In this document: positions 50,528 through 59,872 of the stretch, in pieces
Layout of the letters: each line of letters starts with the position of its first letter
How positions within the stretch are numbered: the first letter of the stretch is position 1
From: Streptomyces abyssalis
GTDB taxonomy: Bacteria > Actinomycetota > Actinomycetes > Streptomycetales > Streptomycetaceae
Assembly (NCBI RefSeq): GCF_001751365.1
Contig: NZ_LJGT01000038.1
Span: 360,466-424,465 of the forward strand
Length of the DNA: 64,000 nucleotides
Direction: 5' to 3'
Program-made: the position numbers and the translations under genes
The notes under the pieces: model-generated
What the model saw: only the letters and a program-made list of their open reading frames with translations
Database searches by the model: none
Told to the model about the DNA's origin: nothing

Positions 50528-53230
50528 ATGGATACCGCGGAGAAAGCCACCCAGAATCCGTCTCCCGCACAGATCCGCATCGAGGGCGCGCGCCTGCACA
50601 ACCTCAAGAACGTGTCCCTGGCCGTACCCAGGAACGCACTCGTCGTACTGACCGGCCTGTCCGGCTCCGGCAAGTCCACGCTGGCCTTCGACACGCTGCA
50701 CAGGGAAGGCCAGCGGCAGTACCTCGAATCGCTGGGCATGGTCACGATGTTCGTGAGCAAGCCCTCCGTCGACTCCATCAGCGGTCTGTCCCCGTCGATC
50801 AGCGTGGACCAGCATCTGACGAACCGCAGCCCCCGCTCGACCGTCGGCACCGTCACCGAGGTCTTCACCTGCCTGCGGCTGCTGTGGGCCCGCATCGGCC
50901 GGCGCCCGTGCCCTGCCTGCGGCGGCGACGTCCCGCCCTCGTACGACGTGGCAGGCGACGACGGTCCCGGCGGGGACGACGAGGACCACGGACACGGTGC
51001 CGGGCCCGGACACGGTGCCGGGCCCGGACACGACGCCGGCGGCGGGGACGACGAGGACGACGGCGCCCGGCGCAGCGTGCCGTGTCCGCACTGCGGAACT
51101 CCGGTGCCCGAGATCGTGATGGGGAACTTCTCCTTCAACAAGCCGGCCGGCGCCTGCGCCACGTGCACCGGTCTCGGCACCGTCTTCCAGGCCGATGTGG
51201 AGAGCCTCGTCGACGAGGGCCGCAGCGTCGCCGGAGGCGCCGTACGCGGCTGGCACCCCGTCGTCACCGAGCGCAACGTCGAGGTGTTGCGGGCTGCCGC
51301 GCGGCACTACGGCTTCACCTTCGAACCGGACGTTCCCGTCAAGGAGTTCGGGGACGTGCAGCGTGACCTGCTCCTGCACGGTGTCGGCAGCGACGCCTTC
51401 CGCGCCCGCTTCCCCGGCACCGAACCCCCGCCGACGGTCGCTCGCGGACGCTTCGAGGGCGTCGTGACGAACATGCTGCGCCGCTACGCCGAACGCATCG
51501 ACGACTCCGGCTACCGCGAGAAGGCCGAGCGTTCACTGGTCAAGGACGTCTGTCCCGGGTGCGAGGGCACACGCCTGAAGCCGGAGAGCAGGGCCGTGAC
51601 CGTCGGCGGGCTCAGCCTCCCGGCCGCCGCCCGCATGCCGCTCACCGCGCTGACGGGCTGGGTCGGCGAACTCGCGGACGCCGTCACGGGGAAGGAGCGG
51701 CTCGTCACCGAACCCGTCATGGCCGACCTGCGGGAACGACTGCGCCGGCTCGTCGATGTGGGCGTGGGCTATCTGACGCCGGAGCAGGCCACGCCGAGCC
51801 TGTCCGCCGGTGAGGCGCAGCGGCTGCGCCTGGCCTCGCTGCTCGGATCGGGACTCACCGGTGTGCTGTACGTACTGGACGAGCCGACCATCGGCCTGCA
51901 CGCCGCCGACACCGGTCGGCTGGTCCAAGTGCTGCGCGGGCTGCGCGACTTGGGCAACACCGTCCTCGTCATCGAGCACGACCTGGAGATGCTGCGGGCA
52001 GCGGACCACGTCATCGACGTCGGGCCGGGCGCGGGACGCGACGGCGGACGCATCGTCGCCCAGGGCACCGCGCAGGACGTGGCCTCGGCACCCGGATCGG
52101 TCACCGGCGACTGCCTCTCGGGACGTGTGACCATGCCCCGTCCGCCGGTGCCGCGCACCGGCGACGGCACCTCACTCGTGGTGCGCGGCGCGCGTGCCCA
52201 CAACCTCAAGAACGTCACGGCGCGGCTGCCGCTCGGGAAGTTCGTCGCGGTGAGCGGGCCGTCGGGATCGGGCAAGTCGTCGCTGCTCTTCGACATCCTC
52301 GACCGCGCCGCGCGCAGACGCTTTCACGGTACGGGCGAACCGCCGGGCCCGTACGGGCAGATCGAGGGCTGGGAACACCTGGACAAGGTCATCACGATCG
52401 ACCAGCGGCCGATCAGCCGCATGCCCAGGTCGAACCCGGCGACGTACTCCGAGGCCTTCACGCCGATACGCGAGGCCTTCGCCGCGACGGCCGCGGCCCG
52501 CGAAGCCGGTCTCACGGCCGGGTACTTCTCCCCGAACATGCCGGGCGGACGGTGCGAGCGCTGCACCGGGGCCGGAGTGCTCAGCGTCCAGATGCACTTC
52601 CTGCCGGACGTGGAGGTGCGCTGTCCCGAGTGCCGGGGAAGGCGCTTCCGCGGCGAGGTGCTCGCGGCGCGCTACGGAGAGCGAGGGGCGGGGACGAGAT
52701 CGCGGGAGGCACGAGGGAGGGGGCACGACGTCGCCGAGGTGCTGGAGATGACAGTCGAGGAGGCGCTGGACGTCTTCGCCGAGGTCCCCAGGGCGGCGGC
52801 GCGGCTGCGGCGGCTGGACGAAGTCGGCCTCGGCTACCTGCAGTTGGGCCAGCCGGCGAACACGCTGTCGGGCGGTGAGGCGCAGCGCGTGAAGCTCGCG
52901 AAAGAGCTAGGGCAGCGCTCGACGGGACGGACGCTCTACCTGCTGGACGAGCCGACGACCGGCCTGCATGTGGCGGACACGGCACGGCTCCTCGGGGTGC
53001 TGCAGCAGCTCGTCGACGCGGGCCACACCGTCGTCACCGTTGAGCACGACCTCCACGTCATCGGGGCGGCGGACTGGGTGATCGACCTGGGCCCGGCGGG
53101 CGGTGCCGCCGGGGGCGAGATCGTCGCGGAGGGCACTCCGGAACAGGTCGCCCACGTCGCGGCTTCCCGTACGGGAAGGTTCCTGCGCGGGGGTGTGCGG
53201 GAAGCGTCGCAGATGACGGGTGACGGGTGA
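50528..53230 (+). CDS. UvrA-like ABC-ATPase, drug-resistance type
   Basis: 900 residues. Two ABC modules, each with an inserted zinc region: P-loops GLSGSGKST and GPSGSGKSS, signatures LSAGEAQRLRLAS and LSGGEAQRVKLAKEL. It keeps Zn CxxC pairs (CPAC/CPHC and CERC/CPEC). It is shorter than excision-repair UvrA and resembles the DrrC-type class that protects against DNA-binding drugs. A His/Asp/Gly-rich repeat insert (about 140-178) separates the first CxxC pair. The divergent double-MerR gene is its likely regulator. The last codons lie inside a TGACGGG repeat. Confidence 0.9.
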   Translation: MDTAEKATQNPSPAQIRIEGARLHNLKNVSLAVPRNALVVLTGLSGSGKSTLAFDTLHREGQRQYLESLGMVTMFVSKPSVDSISGLSPSISVDQHLTNRSPRSTVGTVTEVFTCLRLLWARIGRRPCPACGGDVPPSYDVAGDDGPGGDDEDHGHGAGPGHGAGPGHDAGGGDDEDDGARRSVPCPHCGTPVPEIVMGNFSFNKPAGACATCTGLGTVFQADVESLVDEGRSVAGGAVRGWHPVVTERNVEVLRAAARHYGFTFEPDVPVKEFGDVQRDLLLHGVGSDAFRARFPGTEPPPTVARGRFEGVVTNMLRRYAERIDDSGYREKAERSLVKDVCPGCEGTRLKPESRAVTVGGLSLPAAARMPLTALTGWVGELADAVTGKERLVTEPVMADLRERLRRLVDVGVGYLTPEQATPSLSAGEAQRLRLASLLGSGLTGVLYVLDEPTIGLHAADTGRLVQVLRGLRDLGNTVLVIEHDLEMLRAADHVIDVGPGAGRDGGRIVAQGTAQDVASAPGSVTGDCLSGRVTMPRPPVPRTGDGTSLVVRGARAHNLKNVTARLPLGKFVAVSGPSGSGKSSLLFDILDRAARRRFHGTGEPPGPYGQIEGWEHLDKVITIDQRPISRMPRSNPATYSEAFTPIREAFAATAAAREAGLTAGYFSPNMPGGRCERCTGAGVLSVQMHFLPDVEVRCPECRGRRFRGEVLAARYGERGAGTRSREARGRGHDVAEVLEMTVEEALDVFAEVPRAAARLRRLDEVGLGYLQLGQPANTLSGGEAQRVKLAKELGQRSTGRTLYLLDEPTTGLHVADTARLLGVLQQLVDAGHTVVTVEHDLHVIGAADWVIDLGPAGGAAGGEIVAEGTPEQVAHVAASRTGRFLRGGVREASQMTGDG

Positions 53231-53304
53231 CGGGTGACGGGTGACGGCTGACGGCTGACGGCTGACGGCTGACGGCTGACGGCTGACGGCTGACGGCTGA
53301 CGGC
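53214..53304 (+). repeat. Heptameric tandem repeat TGACGG[G/C], 13 units
   Basis: Four TGACGGG units are followed by nine TGACGGC units without interruption. The first units encode the last residues and stop codon of the UvrA-like gene. The last unit forms the left arm of a hairpin. Confidence 0.95.
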
Positions 53305-53333
53305 TGACAGATATCAAATACTGTCAGCCGTCA
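53298..53333. terminator. Terminator formed from the heptamer repeat
   Basis: TGACGGCTGACAG (53298-53310) pairs perfectly with CTGTCAGCCGTCA (53321-53333) across the A/T-rich loop ATATCAAATA. It lies between the convergent UvrA-like and symporter genes. Confidence 0.8.
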
Positions 53334-53351
53334 TCGCGATCTCCCCCGCCC

Positions 53352-54908
53352 CTACCGGACCGCCGTCGGCTCCTGCGGTTCGCCGCCCTTGTCCGGGTCG
53401 GCGAGGAACTGCCGTTCCAGCGCGAGGCGTTCCTCCTCCGTCGGATCGCTGCCGAGGGAGTCGACCAGCGCCGAACGGTCCGCGCGCGGCTCCGGCCTCA
53501 GCAGGCCGATGCCGACGTACAGCACCAGCGAGGTGAGGACCGGGAAGCCGACGGTGGCTGCCTCCGATGCGTTCCCGGCGCCCCAGTAGAGATACGCCCA
53601 TACCGCGAGCCCGCCCGCCCACGAGGCGATAGCGGCGAGCGGGCCCGTCCGCTTGAACCACGGCAGCAGCCCGAGCATCAGCGGAATGGAGATCGGCCCC
53701 ATGGTCGCCGCCACGATGCTGACGACGACGGTCATGATGAAGCCGTCCGGGTCGCTGAAGAGCGCCAGCGCCATACTCGACGTCACGAAGGCGACCGTGG
53801 TGACGCGCGCGAAGAGCAGCTGGCCGCGCTGCGTCATGCGCTTGATCCGCGGTACGAGCACCGGCGCGAGGTCGCGGGTGATGACGGCGGTGATGACGTT
53901 GGAGTCGGAGGCGACCATCGCCATGGTGTGCGAGAAGAACCCGGCGAGCAGCAGACCGATCAGGCCCGTGGGCAGCAGCTCCTGGGCGAGACGGATGTAG
54001 GAGTCCTCGGAGTTGTCCAGGCCGGGCACGATGAGCGGCGCCGCGACCATCGGCACGAAGAGGACGAACGGCCAGACCAGCCACAGCGCGCTCGACAGCA
54101 GCGCCGACTTGCGGGCCCGGGAGCCGCTGGGGGCGGACATGTAGCGCTGCGCGAGGTTCCACATGCCGCCGTTGTATTCGAAGGTCTTCACCAGCAGGAA
54201 CGCCAGGAGGAGGCCGGTGGTGACGTTGCCCGCCACGGGGTCGCCGTGCCCGTCCGGCAGTTCGTCGTACATCGTCCACAGGGACGAGACGCCGCCGAGG
54301 TGCGCCAGTACGGCGAAGAACATCGCGAACCCGGCCACGGCCTGGATGACGAACTGCCCGAAGTCGGTGAGGACGTCGGCCCACAGGCCGCCGAAGGTCA
54401 CGTAGAACATGGTGCACACGCCGGTCAGTCCGATGCCCCAGGCCAGTGGGATGTCGGCGAAGCCCTGCAGGAGCACCGCTATCGCGACCCACTTGGCCGC
54501 GATGTCGACGACCTTCAGTGCGGCACCGCTGTAGGCGAGCACCTGCTGTGTGGGCAGGTTGTAGCGGACGGCGAGATAGGCGAGCGGCGAGTTGACGCCG
54601 TGCTTGGCGCGCAGCCGGTTCCAGCGCGGGGCGAAGAGGAACGCCCCGACGCCGATGCCGAGTCCGATCGTCAGGGCCCACCAGAAGTAGACGGTGACGC
54701 CGTGGTCGTACGCGACTGCCGCGAAGGTGACGAACATGATCGCGCTGTAGCCCGACATGTGGTGGGAGATGCCGGAGAGCCACCAGGGCACGCGGCCGCG
54801 GGCGGTGAAGAAGTCGGCGACGTTCTCGACGCGGGTCTTGGACCACACCCCGATGCCCAGCATCACGAAGAAGTACGCGCCCACCACGGTCCAGTCCAGT
54901 GCGGACAT
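53352..54908 (-). CDS. Sodium:solute symporter family protein
   Basis: 518 residues from ATG 54908 (GAGGAG upstream; a GTG one codon earlier is possible). About thirteen membrane helices are predicted. The SSS signatures are visible: FFTARGRVPWWLSGISHHMSGYSA and GGLWADVLTDFGQFVIQ. The cytoplasmic C-terminus is charged. Members import sugars, acetate, proline or other solutes with Na+. The adjacent fatty-acid-type catabolic genes hint at an organic acid substrate, but that is only context. Confidence 0.92.
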   Translation of the reverse strand: MSALDWTVVGAYFFVMLGIGVWSKTRVENVADFFTARGRVPWWLSGISHHMSGYSAIMFVTFAAVAYDHGVTVYFWWALTIGLGIGVGAFLFAPRWNRLRAKHGVNSPLAYLAVRYNLPTQQVLAYSGAALKVVDIAAKWVAIAVLLQGFADIPLAWGIGLTGVCTMFYVTFGGLWADVLTDFGQFVIQAVAGFAMFFAVLAHLGGVSSLWTMYDELPDGHGDPVAGNVTTGLLLAFLLVKTFEYNGGMWNLAQRYMSAPSGSRARKSALLSSALWLVWPFVLFVPMVAAPLIVPGLDNSEDSYIRLAQELLPTGLIGLLLAGFFSHTMAMVASDSNVITAVITRDLAPVLVPRIKRMTQRGQLLFARVTTVAFVTSSMALALFSDPDGFIMTVVVSIVAATMGPISIPLMLGLLPWFKRTGPLAAIASWAGGLAVWAYLYWGAGNASEAATVGFPVLTSLVLYVGIGLLRPEPRADRSALVDSLGSDPTEEERLALERQFLADPDKGGEPQEPTAVR

Positions 54909-55027
54909 CACGACTCCTCGACGTTGGGTATGCGCCGGCAGGTTCCCGTGCGGTGTCCACCGCTCGGCACTGAGCGCTGCTGCTCACTGGCACGTTCACC
55001 GGTGCTCACTGGAGCGCTCACCGATAT

Positions 55028-55043
55028 GTTCACTGACATGAAC
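55028..55043. promoter_or_regulatory. Dyad in the symporter upstream region
   Basis: GTTCA-CTGACA-TGAAC is a perfect inverted repeat of five bases per arm with a 6-base spacer, about 120 bases before the symporter start. It may be the operator of the neighbouring TetR protein. Similar TTCAC/TCACTGG half-site-like words occur at 54985-55020. Confidence 0.35.
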
Positions 55044-55229
55044 GCTTGCCAGGTTTATGAATCGAGCGTCACCATAGAAGTGGCCTTGTAGGGCGTCAAT
55101 ACCGCGCACAAGCGCATATCCACGACGGCATCTGGTGATCCGCCGGCACAACACCCCTGCGGCCCCATCCACATCGGTGAATGCGAACCGCAGGGGTGTC
55201 GGGGTCGGGGCAGGCGGCCGGGGCGGCCG

Positions 55230-55838
55230 CTATCGCGCGAGCGCCTCCCGGACGATCGACTCCCACTGCGCGACGACCCGTTCGCGCCGCGCGCTGTCGT
55301 CCGTCAGCAGATTCGCCAGACCAAGGCCGCGCGCCATGTCGAGCAGGCCCTGCACCGTCTCGCGCACCCCCGGCACGGACTCGTCGGCACCGAGCAGCTC
55401 CAGCGCCATCCGGTGCGTCTCCCGGCCGATGCGTGCCTCCAACGCGGTGACACGCGGGCCCAGTTGGGGCTCGTTCGAGGCCGCGACCCACAGCTGCAGC
55501 GCGGCCCGGAAGAGCGGCCCGGTGTAGAGGGACACCAGCATTCCCACGGCCGCCCTCGTGCCGGGCGGGTGGTCCGGGTCCCGCTCGGGCGAGCGCAGCG
55601 CCTTGGAACGCTCCTCGGCCACGTACTCCACCGCGGCCGTGAACAGGTCCTCGCGGGTGGGGAAATGGTGCTGCGCCGCGCCCCGTGAGACACCGGCGTG
55701 CTCGGCGACGACCGTGACCGTGCTGCCCGTCCAGCCGTGTTCGGCGAGGCAGGTCACGGCCGACTCCAGCAGCCGCTGCCGCGTCGCGCGGCTGCGGTCC
55801 TGCTTCGGTTCGGCACCGCGGGTGTTCACAGCACCCAT
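55230..55838 (-). CDS. TetR-family regulator
   Basis: 202 residues. Helix-turn-helix at about 18-65 (TRQRLLESAVTCLAEHGWTGST, then HAGVSRGAAQHHFPTREDLF), then a helical ligand domain. It overlaps the end of the enoyl-CoA hydratase gene by 13 bases, so it is translated from the same message. The context suggests an acyl-CoA-responsive repressor of the catabolic cluster or the symporter. Confidence 0.92.
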   Translation of the reverse strand: MGAVNTRGAEPKQDRSRATRQRLLESAVTCLAEHGWTGSTVTVVAEHAGVSRGAAQHHFPTREDLFTAAVEYVAEERSKALRSPERDPDHPPGTRAAVGMLVSLYTGPLFRAALQLWVAASNEPQLGPRVTALEARIGRETHRMALELLGADESVPGVRETVQGLLDMARGLGLANLLTDDSARRERVVAQWESIVREALAR

Positions 55839-56659
55839 GCGGGCTCCCGTCGTTCGAGGAAAGCGGTCATGCCCTCGCGGGCCTCGTCGGAGGCGAACAG
55901 CCGCGCGGACAGCTCCGCGAGGCTATCGCCGTCCCGGTCGAACGCCCGCAGCACCTCCGCCGTGACCAGCCGCTTCGACTCCGCCAGACCCTGCGGCGAG
56001 CCTCGCCGCAGGCCGTCGAGGACGGGCTCCAGCAGGGCGTCCATGCCGTCCACGACGTCCACGCCCTCGCCCGCGTCCACACCGGTGCCCGCCGCCACAC
56101 CGGCGTCCGCGTCCGCCGCCAGTGTCACCAGTCCGATACGCGCCGCCTCGGCGGCCCCGAAGCGCTCGCCGGTGAGGTAGTAGCGGGCGGCGGCACGGGC
56201 GTCGAGGCGCGGCAGCAGCGGCATCGAGATCACGGCCGGTGCCACCCCGATGCGCGCCTCGGTGAAGGCGAAGCTCGCGCCCGGCCCGGCGACCGAGATG
56301 TCGCAGGCGCCGAGCAGGCCCGTACCGCCGGCCCGTACATGCCCCTCGACGCGTGCGACGACCGGCTTGGGCAGCTCCACGATCGTGCGCAGCAGCGCCG
56401 CGAGATCGCCCGGGCTCCCGCTGCCCTCGCGCAGGTCGGCGCCCGCGCAGAAGGTGTTGCCGGTGTGGGTCAGCAGCACCGCCCGTGCCCGCGGATCGGC
56501 TGCGGCCTCCTCCAGGCCCGCGTAGAGCTGGGAGACGAGGGCCTTGGAGAGCGCGTTGCGGTTGTGCGGGGAGTCGAGGGTGAGTGTGGTGATGCCACGC
56601 TCGTGCGCGCTGCGCACCAACTGCCCCTCGGGGTGTGCCTCTTCGGCGGTTCCGGTCAT
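55826..56659 (-). CDS. Enoyl-CoA hydratase/isomerase family protein
   Basis: 277 residues. Crotonase fold with oxyanion-hole segments (FCAGADLREG and VEGHVRAGGTGLLGACDISVA) and the C-terminal helix ESKRLVTAEVLRAF. A Gly/Ala/Asp/Val-rich insert of about 25 residues near 180-210 is unusual. It probably hydrates an enoyl-CoA or acts on a branched-chain intermediate made by the downstream-clustered dehydrogenase. The substrate is not predictable. Confidence 0.9.
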   Translation of the reverse strand: MTGTAEEAHPEGQLVRSAHERGITTLTLDSPHNRNALSKALVSQLYAGLEEAAADPRARAVLLTHTGNTFCAGADLREGSGSPGDLAALLRTIVELPKPVVARVEGHVRAGGTGLLGACDISVAGPGASFAFTEARIGVAPAVISMPLLPRLDARAAARYYLTGERFGAAEAARIGLVTLAADADAGVAAGTGVDAGEGVDVVDGMDALLEPVLDGLRRGSPQGLAESKRLVTAEVLRAFDRDGDSLAELSARLFASDEAREGMTAFLERREPAWVL

Positions 56660-56707
56660 TCTCGCTCGTCCTCCCGCACTGGTCCGCTGTCATCTGCCGT
56701 CAATCGG

Positions 56708-56845
56708 ATGACGGTGACGGTTGACGGGTGACGGGTGACGGATGACAGATGACAGATTTCACCAACTGTCACCCGTCATCACGCCGTCATACCCGGCAAT
56801 CCGTCACGCCGGTCACACCGGTCACTCCGGTCACGCCGTCATCCC
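56708..56845. repeat. Second TGACGGN tandem-repeat tract with inverted copies
   Basis: Direct units TGACGG[G/T/A] and TGACAGA run from 56708 to 56755; reversed copies (CTGTCA, CCCGTCA, GCCGTCA) and CCGGTCAC-type repeats follow to 56841, where the stop codon of the CoA-ligase gene lies. The opposing copies can fold into stems and may terminate transcripts. It lies between the enoyl-CoA hydratase and CoA ligase genes, both leftward. Confidence 0.85.
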
Positions 56846-58437
56846 TCGCCCCGCGCCTTCTCCGCCTCCGCCGCGCGCAGTTCGCGCCGGAGGATCTTGC
56901 CGCTGAGCGCACGCGGCACGGCCGCCGTGAACTCCAGCCGCCGCACCTTCTTGTACGGGGAGACCCGCTCGGCCACGTACGCCATTACGTCCTCCTCGCT
57001 CAGCCGCTCCCCCGCCTCGCCCTGCTGCCGCACGACGAACGCCTTCGGCACCTCGTTGCCCTCTGCGTCCGTCACCCCGATCACCGCGGCGTCGGCGACA
57101 GCCGGGTGGGTGAGGAGCACGGCCTCCAGCTCGGCCGGGGCCACCTGGTACCCCTTGTATTTGATCAACTCCTTGACGCGGTCGACGACGTACAGCCATC
57201 CGTCCGCGTCCACGCGCCCGATGTCGCCGGTGCGCAGCCATCCTTCGGCGTCGATCATCGCGTCGGTCTCGCCCGTACGCCCCAGGTACCCCTTCATCAC
57301 CTGCGGCCCGCGGAAGAGCAGTTCGCCCTCCTCGCCCGCGCCGGCGTCGCGGTCGGGGTCCTCGAGGGAGACGACGCGCATCTCGGTGGACGGCAGCAGC
57401 TTCCCGACCGCCCCGGGCGGCCCCGACTCGTACCGGGGCACGACGTGCGTGCCGGGCGAGAGCTCGGTCATCCCGTACGCCTGCTTGACCACCGGCACGT
57501 TCAGGCGCGTCGCGCAGGCGGCGGCCAGCTCGGCATCCAGCGGCGCCGCCGCGCTGAGGACGAACTCCAGCGACGACAGGTCGTACTTGTCGACGTCGGG
57601 GTGCTTGGCCAGGGCGAGCACGATGGGAGGCGCGACATAGAGGACGTTCACGCGGTGCGTCTCGATCGCCGCGAGGAACTGGCCGAGGTCGAAGCGCGGC
57701 AGCACCACGACGGATGCGCCCTGGCGCAGCGGTGCGTTGATCAGCGCCGTCAGACCGTAGATGTGGAAGAACGGCAGCACCGCCAGCAGCCGGTCCTCGG
57801 GGCCCGCCGGCATCAGGGGGTTGAGCTGGGCGAGGTTGGTGGCGATGTTGCGGTGGGTGAGCATCACGCCCTTCGGCATGGACGTGGTGCCCGAGGAGTA
57901 CGGCAGTGCGGCCAGGTCGTGCGCCGGGTCGATGACGACCCGCGGCTCGGGAGCCGTGCTGCCGCGCATGTCGAGCACGCTGCGGTGCCCCTCCGCGTGG
58001 TCGCACACGAAGATCTCCACCACGCCGCCTGCCCGTTCCGCCGCCTGCCGTGCCGTCTCCAGCAGCGGCGAGACGGTCACGATCCAGCGTGCGCCGGAGT
58101 CGCCGAGCTGCCGCGCCAGCTCCTCGGCCGTCGCCAGCGGATGGACGGTGCTCACGGCCGCCCCGGCTCGCGTCGCCCCGTGGAAGACGGCGGGGAAGGC
58201 CAGGGTGTTGGGGCTGTGCAGGGCGAGCACGTCGCCCTTGCGCAGCCCGGCCTCCGCCAGCGCGGCGGCGATGCGGCGGGTGAAGGCGTCGAGCTGTGCG
58301 TAGGTGAGTGTGGAGCCGTCGACGCCGTCCACGAGCGCCGTCCGTTCGGCGTACAGGCCCGCCGAGTGGCCCAGTACGGCGTCGTGGATGGGTTCGTCCA
58401 CGAGGGGGACGTCGGCGTACTCGCTGTGGAAAATCAT
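56839..58437 (-). CDS. 4-coumarate:CoA-ligase-like acyl-CoA synthetase
   Basis: 532 residues. The ATG at 58437 has GGGAGGA upstream. AMP-binding signature YSSGTTSMPKGVMLTH, AYGMTELSPGTH, the hinge GWLRTGDIG and the C-terminal Lys in ALSGKILRRELR. It activates a carboxylic acid to its CoA thioester via an adenylate. It resembles the 4CL group, but in this cluster it could activate a branched or terpenoid acid. The 3' end lies within a tandem-repeat tract. Confidence 0.93.
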   Translation of the reverse strand: MIFHSEYADVPLVDEPIHDAVLGHSAGLYAERTALVDGVDGSTLTYAQLDAFTRRIAAALAEAGLRKGDVLALHSPNTLAFPAVFHGATRAGAAVSTVHPLATAEELARQLGDSGARWIVTVSPLLETARQAAERAGGVVEIFVCDHAEGHRSVLDMRGSTAPEPRVVIDPAHDLAALPYSSGTTSMPKGVMLTHRNIATNLAQLNPLMPAGPEDRLLAVLPFFHIYGLTALINAPLRQGASVVVLPRFDLGQFLAAIETHRVNVLYVAPPIVLALAKHPDVDKYDLSSLEFVLSAAAPLDAELAAACATRLNVPVVKQAYGMTELSPGTHVVPRYESGPPGAVGKLLPSTEMRVVSLEDPDRDAGAGEEGELLFRGPQVMKGYLGRTGETDAMIDAEGWLRTGDIGRVDADGWLYVVDRVKELIKYKGYQVAPAELEAVLLTHPAVADAAVIGVTDAEGNEVPKAFVVRQQGEAGERLSEEDVMAYVAERVSPYKKVRRLEFTAAVPRALSGKILRRELRAAEAEKARGEG

Positions 58438-58699
58438 GTGGTCCTCCCGAGCAAGGTGGTCGTCGGCGACGGAGCGGTGGCCTCGGCGGTACGGCGCGGT
58501 GCGCACGGGGCCTGGTGCGGTGCGCACGCCTGGTGCGGTGCGTGCGGCGCGGCGCACCCGGTTCGTGCGGTGCCGTCCGTGGTGCCGTCCGTTCCGCCGT
58601 CCGTTCCGCCGTCGGCGAAATGACCGGAGATGCCCCACAGTCTCCTTCGTGGCGTCCCTCCTCAGAAGCCCCCGGCGCGGCCGGGCCCGTCGGCGCCGC
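58438..58699. repeat. Intergenic gap with short tandem repeats
   Basis: 262 bp between CoA ligase and acyl-CoA dehydrogenase. About 58490-58560 has imperfect CTGGTGCGGTGCG-type copies and 58570-58615 has GTCCGTTCCGCC-type copies. No gene was seen; a promoter for the ligase gene may lie here. Confidence 0.4.
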
Positions 58700-59872
58700 T
58701 CAGTACGACTTCGGCAGGCCGAGCGTCTGGTGCGAGACGAAGTTCAGCACCATCTCGCGGCTGACCGGCGCGATGCGGCCGACGCGCGCCGCCGTGATCA
58801 GGGAGGCGATGCCGTACTCCTTCGTGAGCCCGTTGCCGCCGAGGGTGTGCACCGCCTGGTCGACGGCCTTCACGCACGCCTCCCCGGCCGCGTACTTCGC
58901 CATGTTGGCCGCCTCGCCCGCGCCCATGTCGTCGCCCGCGTCGTAGAGCGCGGCGGCTTTGGTCATCATCAGCCGGGCGAGCTCCAGCTCGATGTGCGCC
59001 TGGGCGAGCGGGTGCGCGATGGCCTGGTGGCTGCCGATGGGTTCCTTCCACACCTGGCGCGTACGGGCGTAGTCCAGCGCCCGGTCGATCGCGTGGCGGC
59101 CCATGCCGATGCCGAAGGCGGCCGTCATGATGCGCTCGGGGTTGAGGCCCGCGAAGAGCTGGAGCAGCCCCGCGTCCTCTCCCTGTCCTCCGCCGACGAG
59201 CGCGTCCGCCGGCAGCCGCACGTCGTCCAGTACGAGTTCGAACTGCTTCTCCGGCGCGGCCAGTTCCATCTCGATGGGGCTGCGCGTGAAGCCGGGTGCG
59301 TCGCGCGGGACGATGAACAGGCAGGGCTTGAGCTTGCCCGTACGTTCGTCCTCGGTGCGGCCGACGACGAGCGTGGCGTCGGCGATGTCGACGCCCGAGA
59401 TGAAGACCTTGCGGCCGGTGAGCAGCCAGTCCTCACCTTCCCTGCGTGCCGTGGTGGTGATGCGGTGGGAGTTGGACCCGGCGTCGGGTTCGGTGATGCC
59501 GAACGCCATCTTGCGGCTGCCGTCGGCCAGTCCGGGCAGCCATTCGCGCTTCTGCTCCTCGGTGCCGAAGCGGGCGATGACGGTGCCGCAGATCGCCGGC
59601 GAGACGACCAGCATCAGCAGCGGGCAGCCGGCTGCTCCCAACTCCTCCAGGACGATGGCCAGTTCGGTTATGCCGCCGCCTCCGCCGCCGTACTCCTCGG
59701 GGAGGTTGACGCCGAGATACCCGAGCGACGCCGCTTCGGCCCACAGCTCGTCCGTGTGCTTGCCCTCCGCGACGACGCCGGTGAAGTACTCGCGTCCGAA
59801 GCGCTTGCCGAGCGCCGCGACGGCGGCTCGCAGGTCACGCTGTTCCTCGGTCTCCAGCAGGGCATTGGTCAT
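58700..59872 (-). CDS. Acyl-CoA dehydrogenase
   Basis: 390 residues; the ATG overlaps the stop of the carboxylase gene (ATGA). Typical FAD-dependent acyl-CoA dehydrogenase: FGITEPDAGSNSHRI, ISGVDIADATLVVGRT, and the C-terminal helix with AVHTLGGNGLTKEYGIASLI. It makes 2-enoyl-CoA from an acyl-CoA, perhaps citronellyl- or isovaleryl-type, in the clustered pathway. Confidence 0.93.
   Translation of the reverse strand: MTNALLETEEQRDLRAAVAALGKRFGREYFTGVVAEGKHTDELWAEAASLGYLGVNLPEEYGGGGGGITELAIVLEELGAAGCPLLMLVVSPAICGTVIARFGTEEQKREWLPGLADGSRKMAFGITEPDAGSNSHRITTTARREGEDWLLTGRKVFISGVDIADATLVVGRTEDERTGKLKPCLFIVPRDAPGFTRSPIEMELAAPEKQFELVLDDVRLPADALVGGGQGEDAGLLQLFAGLNPERIMTAAFGIGMGRHAIDRALDYARTRQVWKEPIGSHQAIAHPLAQAHIELELARLMMTKAAALYDAGDDMGAGEAANMAKYAAGEACVKAVDQAVHTLGGNGLTKEYGIASLITAARVGRIAPVSREMVLNFVSHQTLGLPKSY

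Noticed and set aside
50528..53230. Excision-repair UvrA
   Set aside because: It is shorter than UvrA, has a divergent MerR regulator instead of repair genes, and matches the drug-resistance UvrA-like class better.
53214..53333. Possible CRISPR array
   Set aside because: Units are contiguous heptamers with no spacers, and no cas genes are present.
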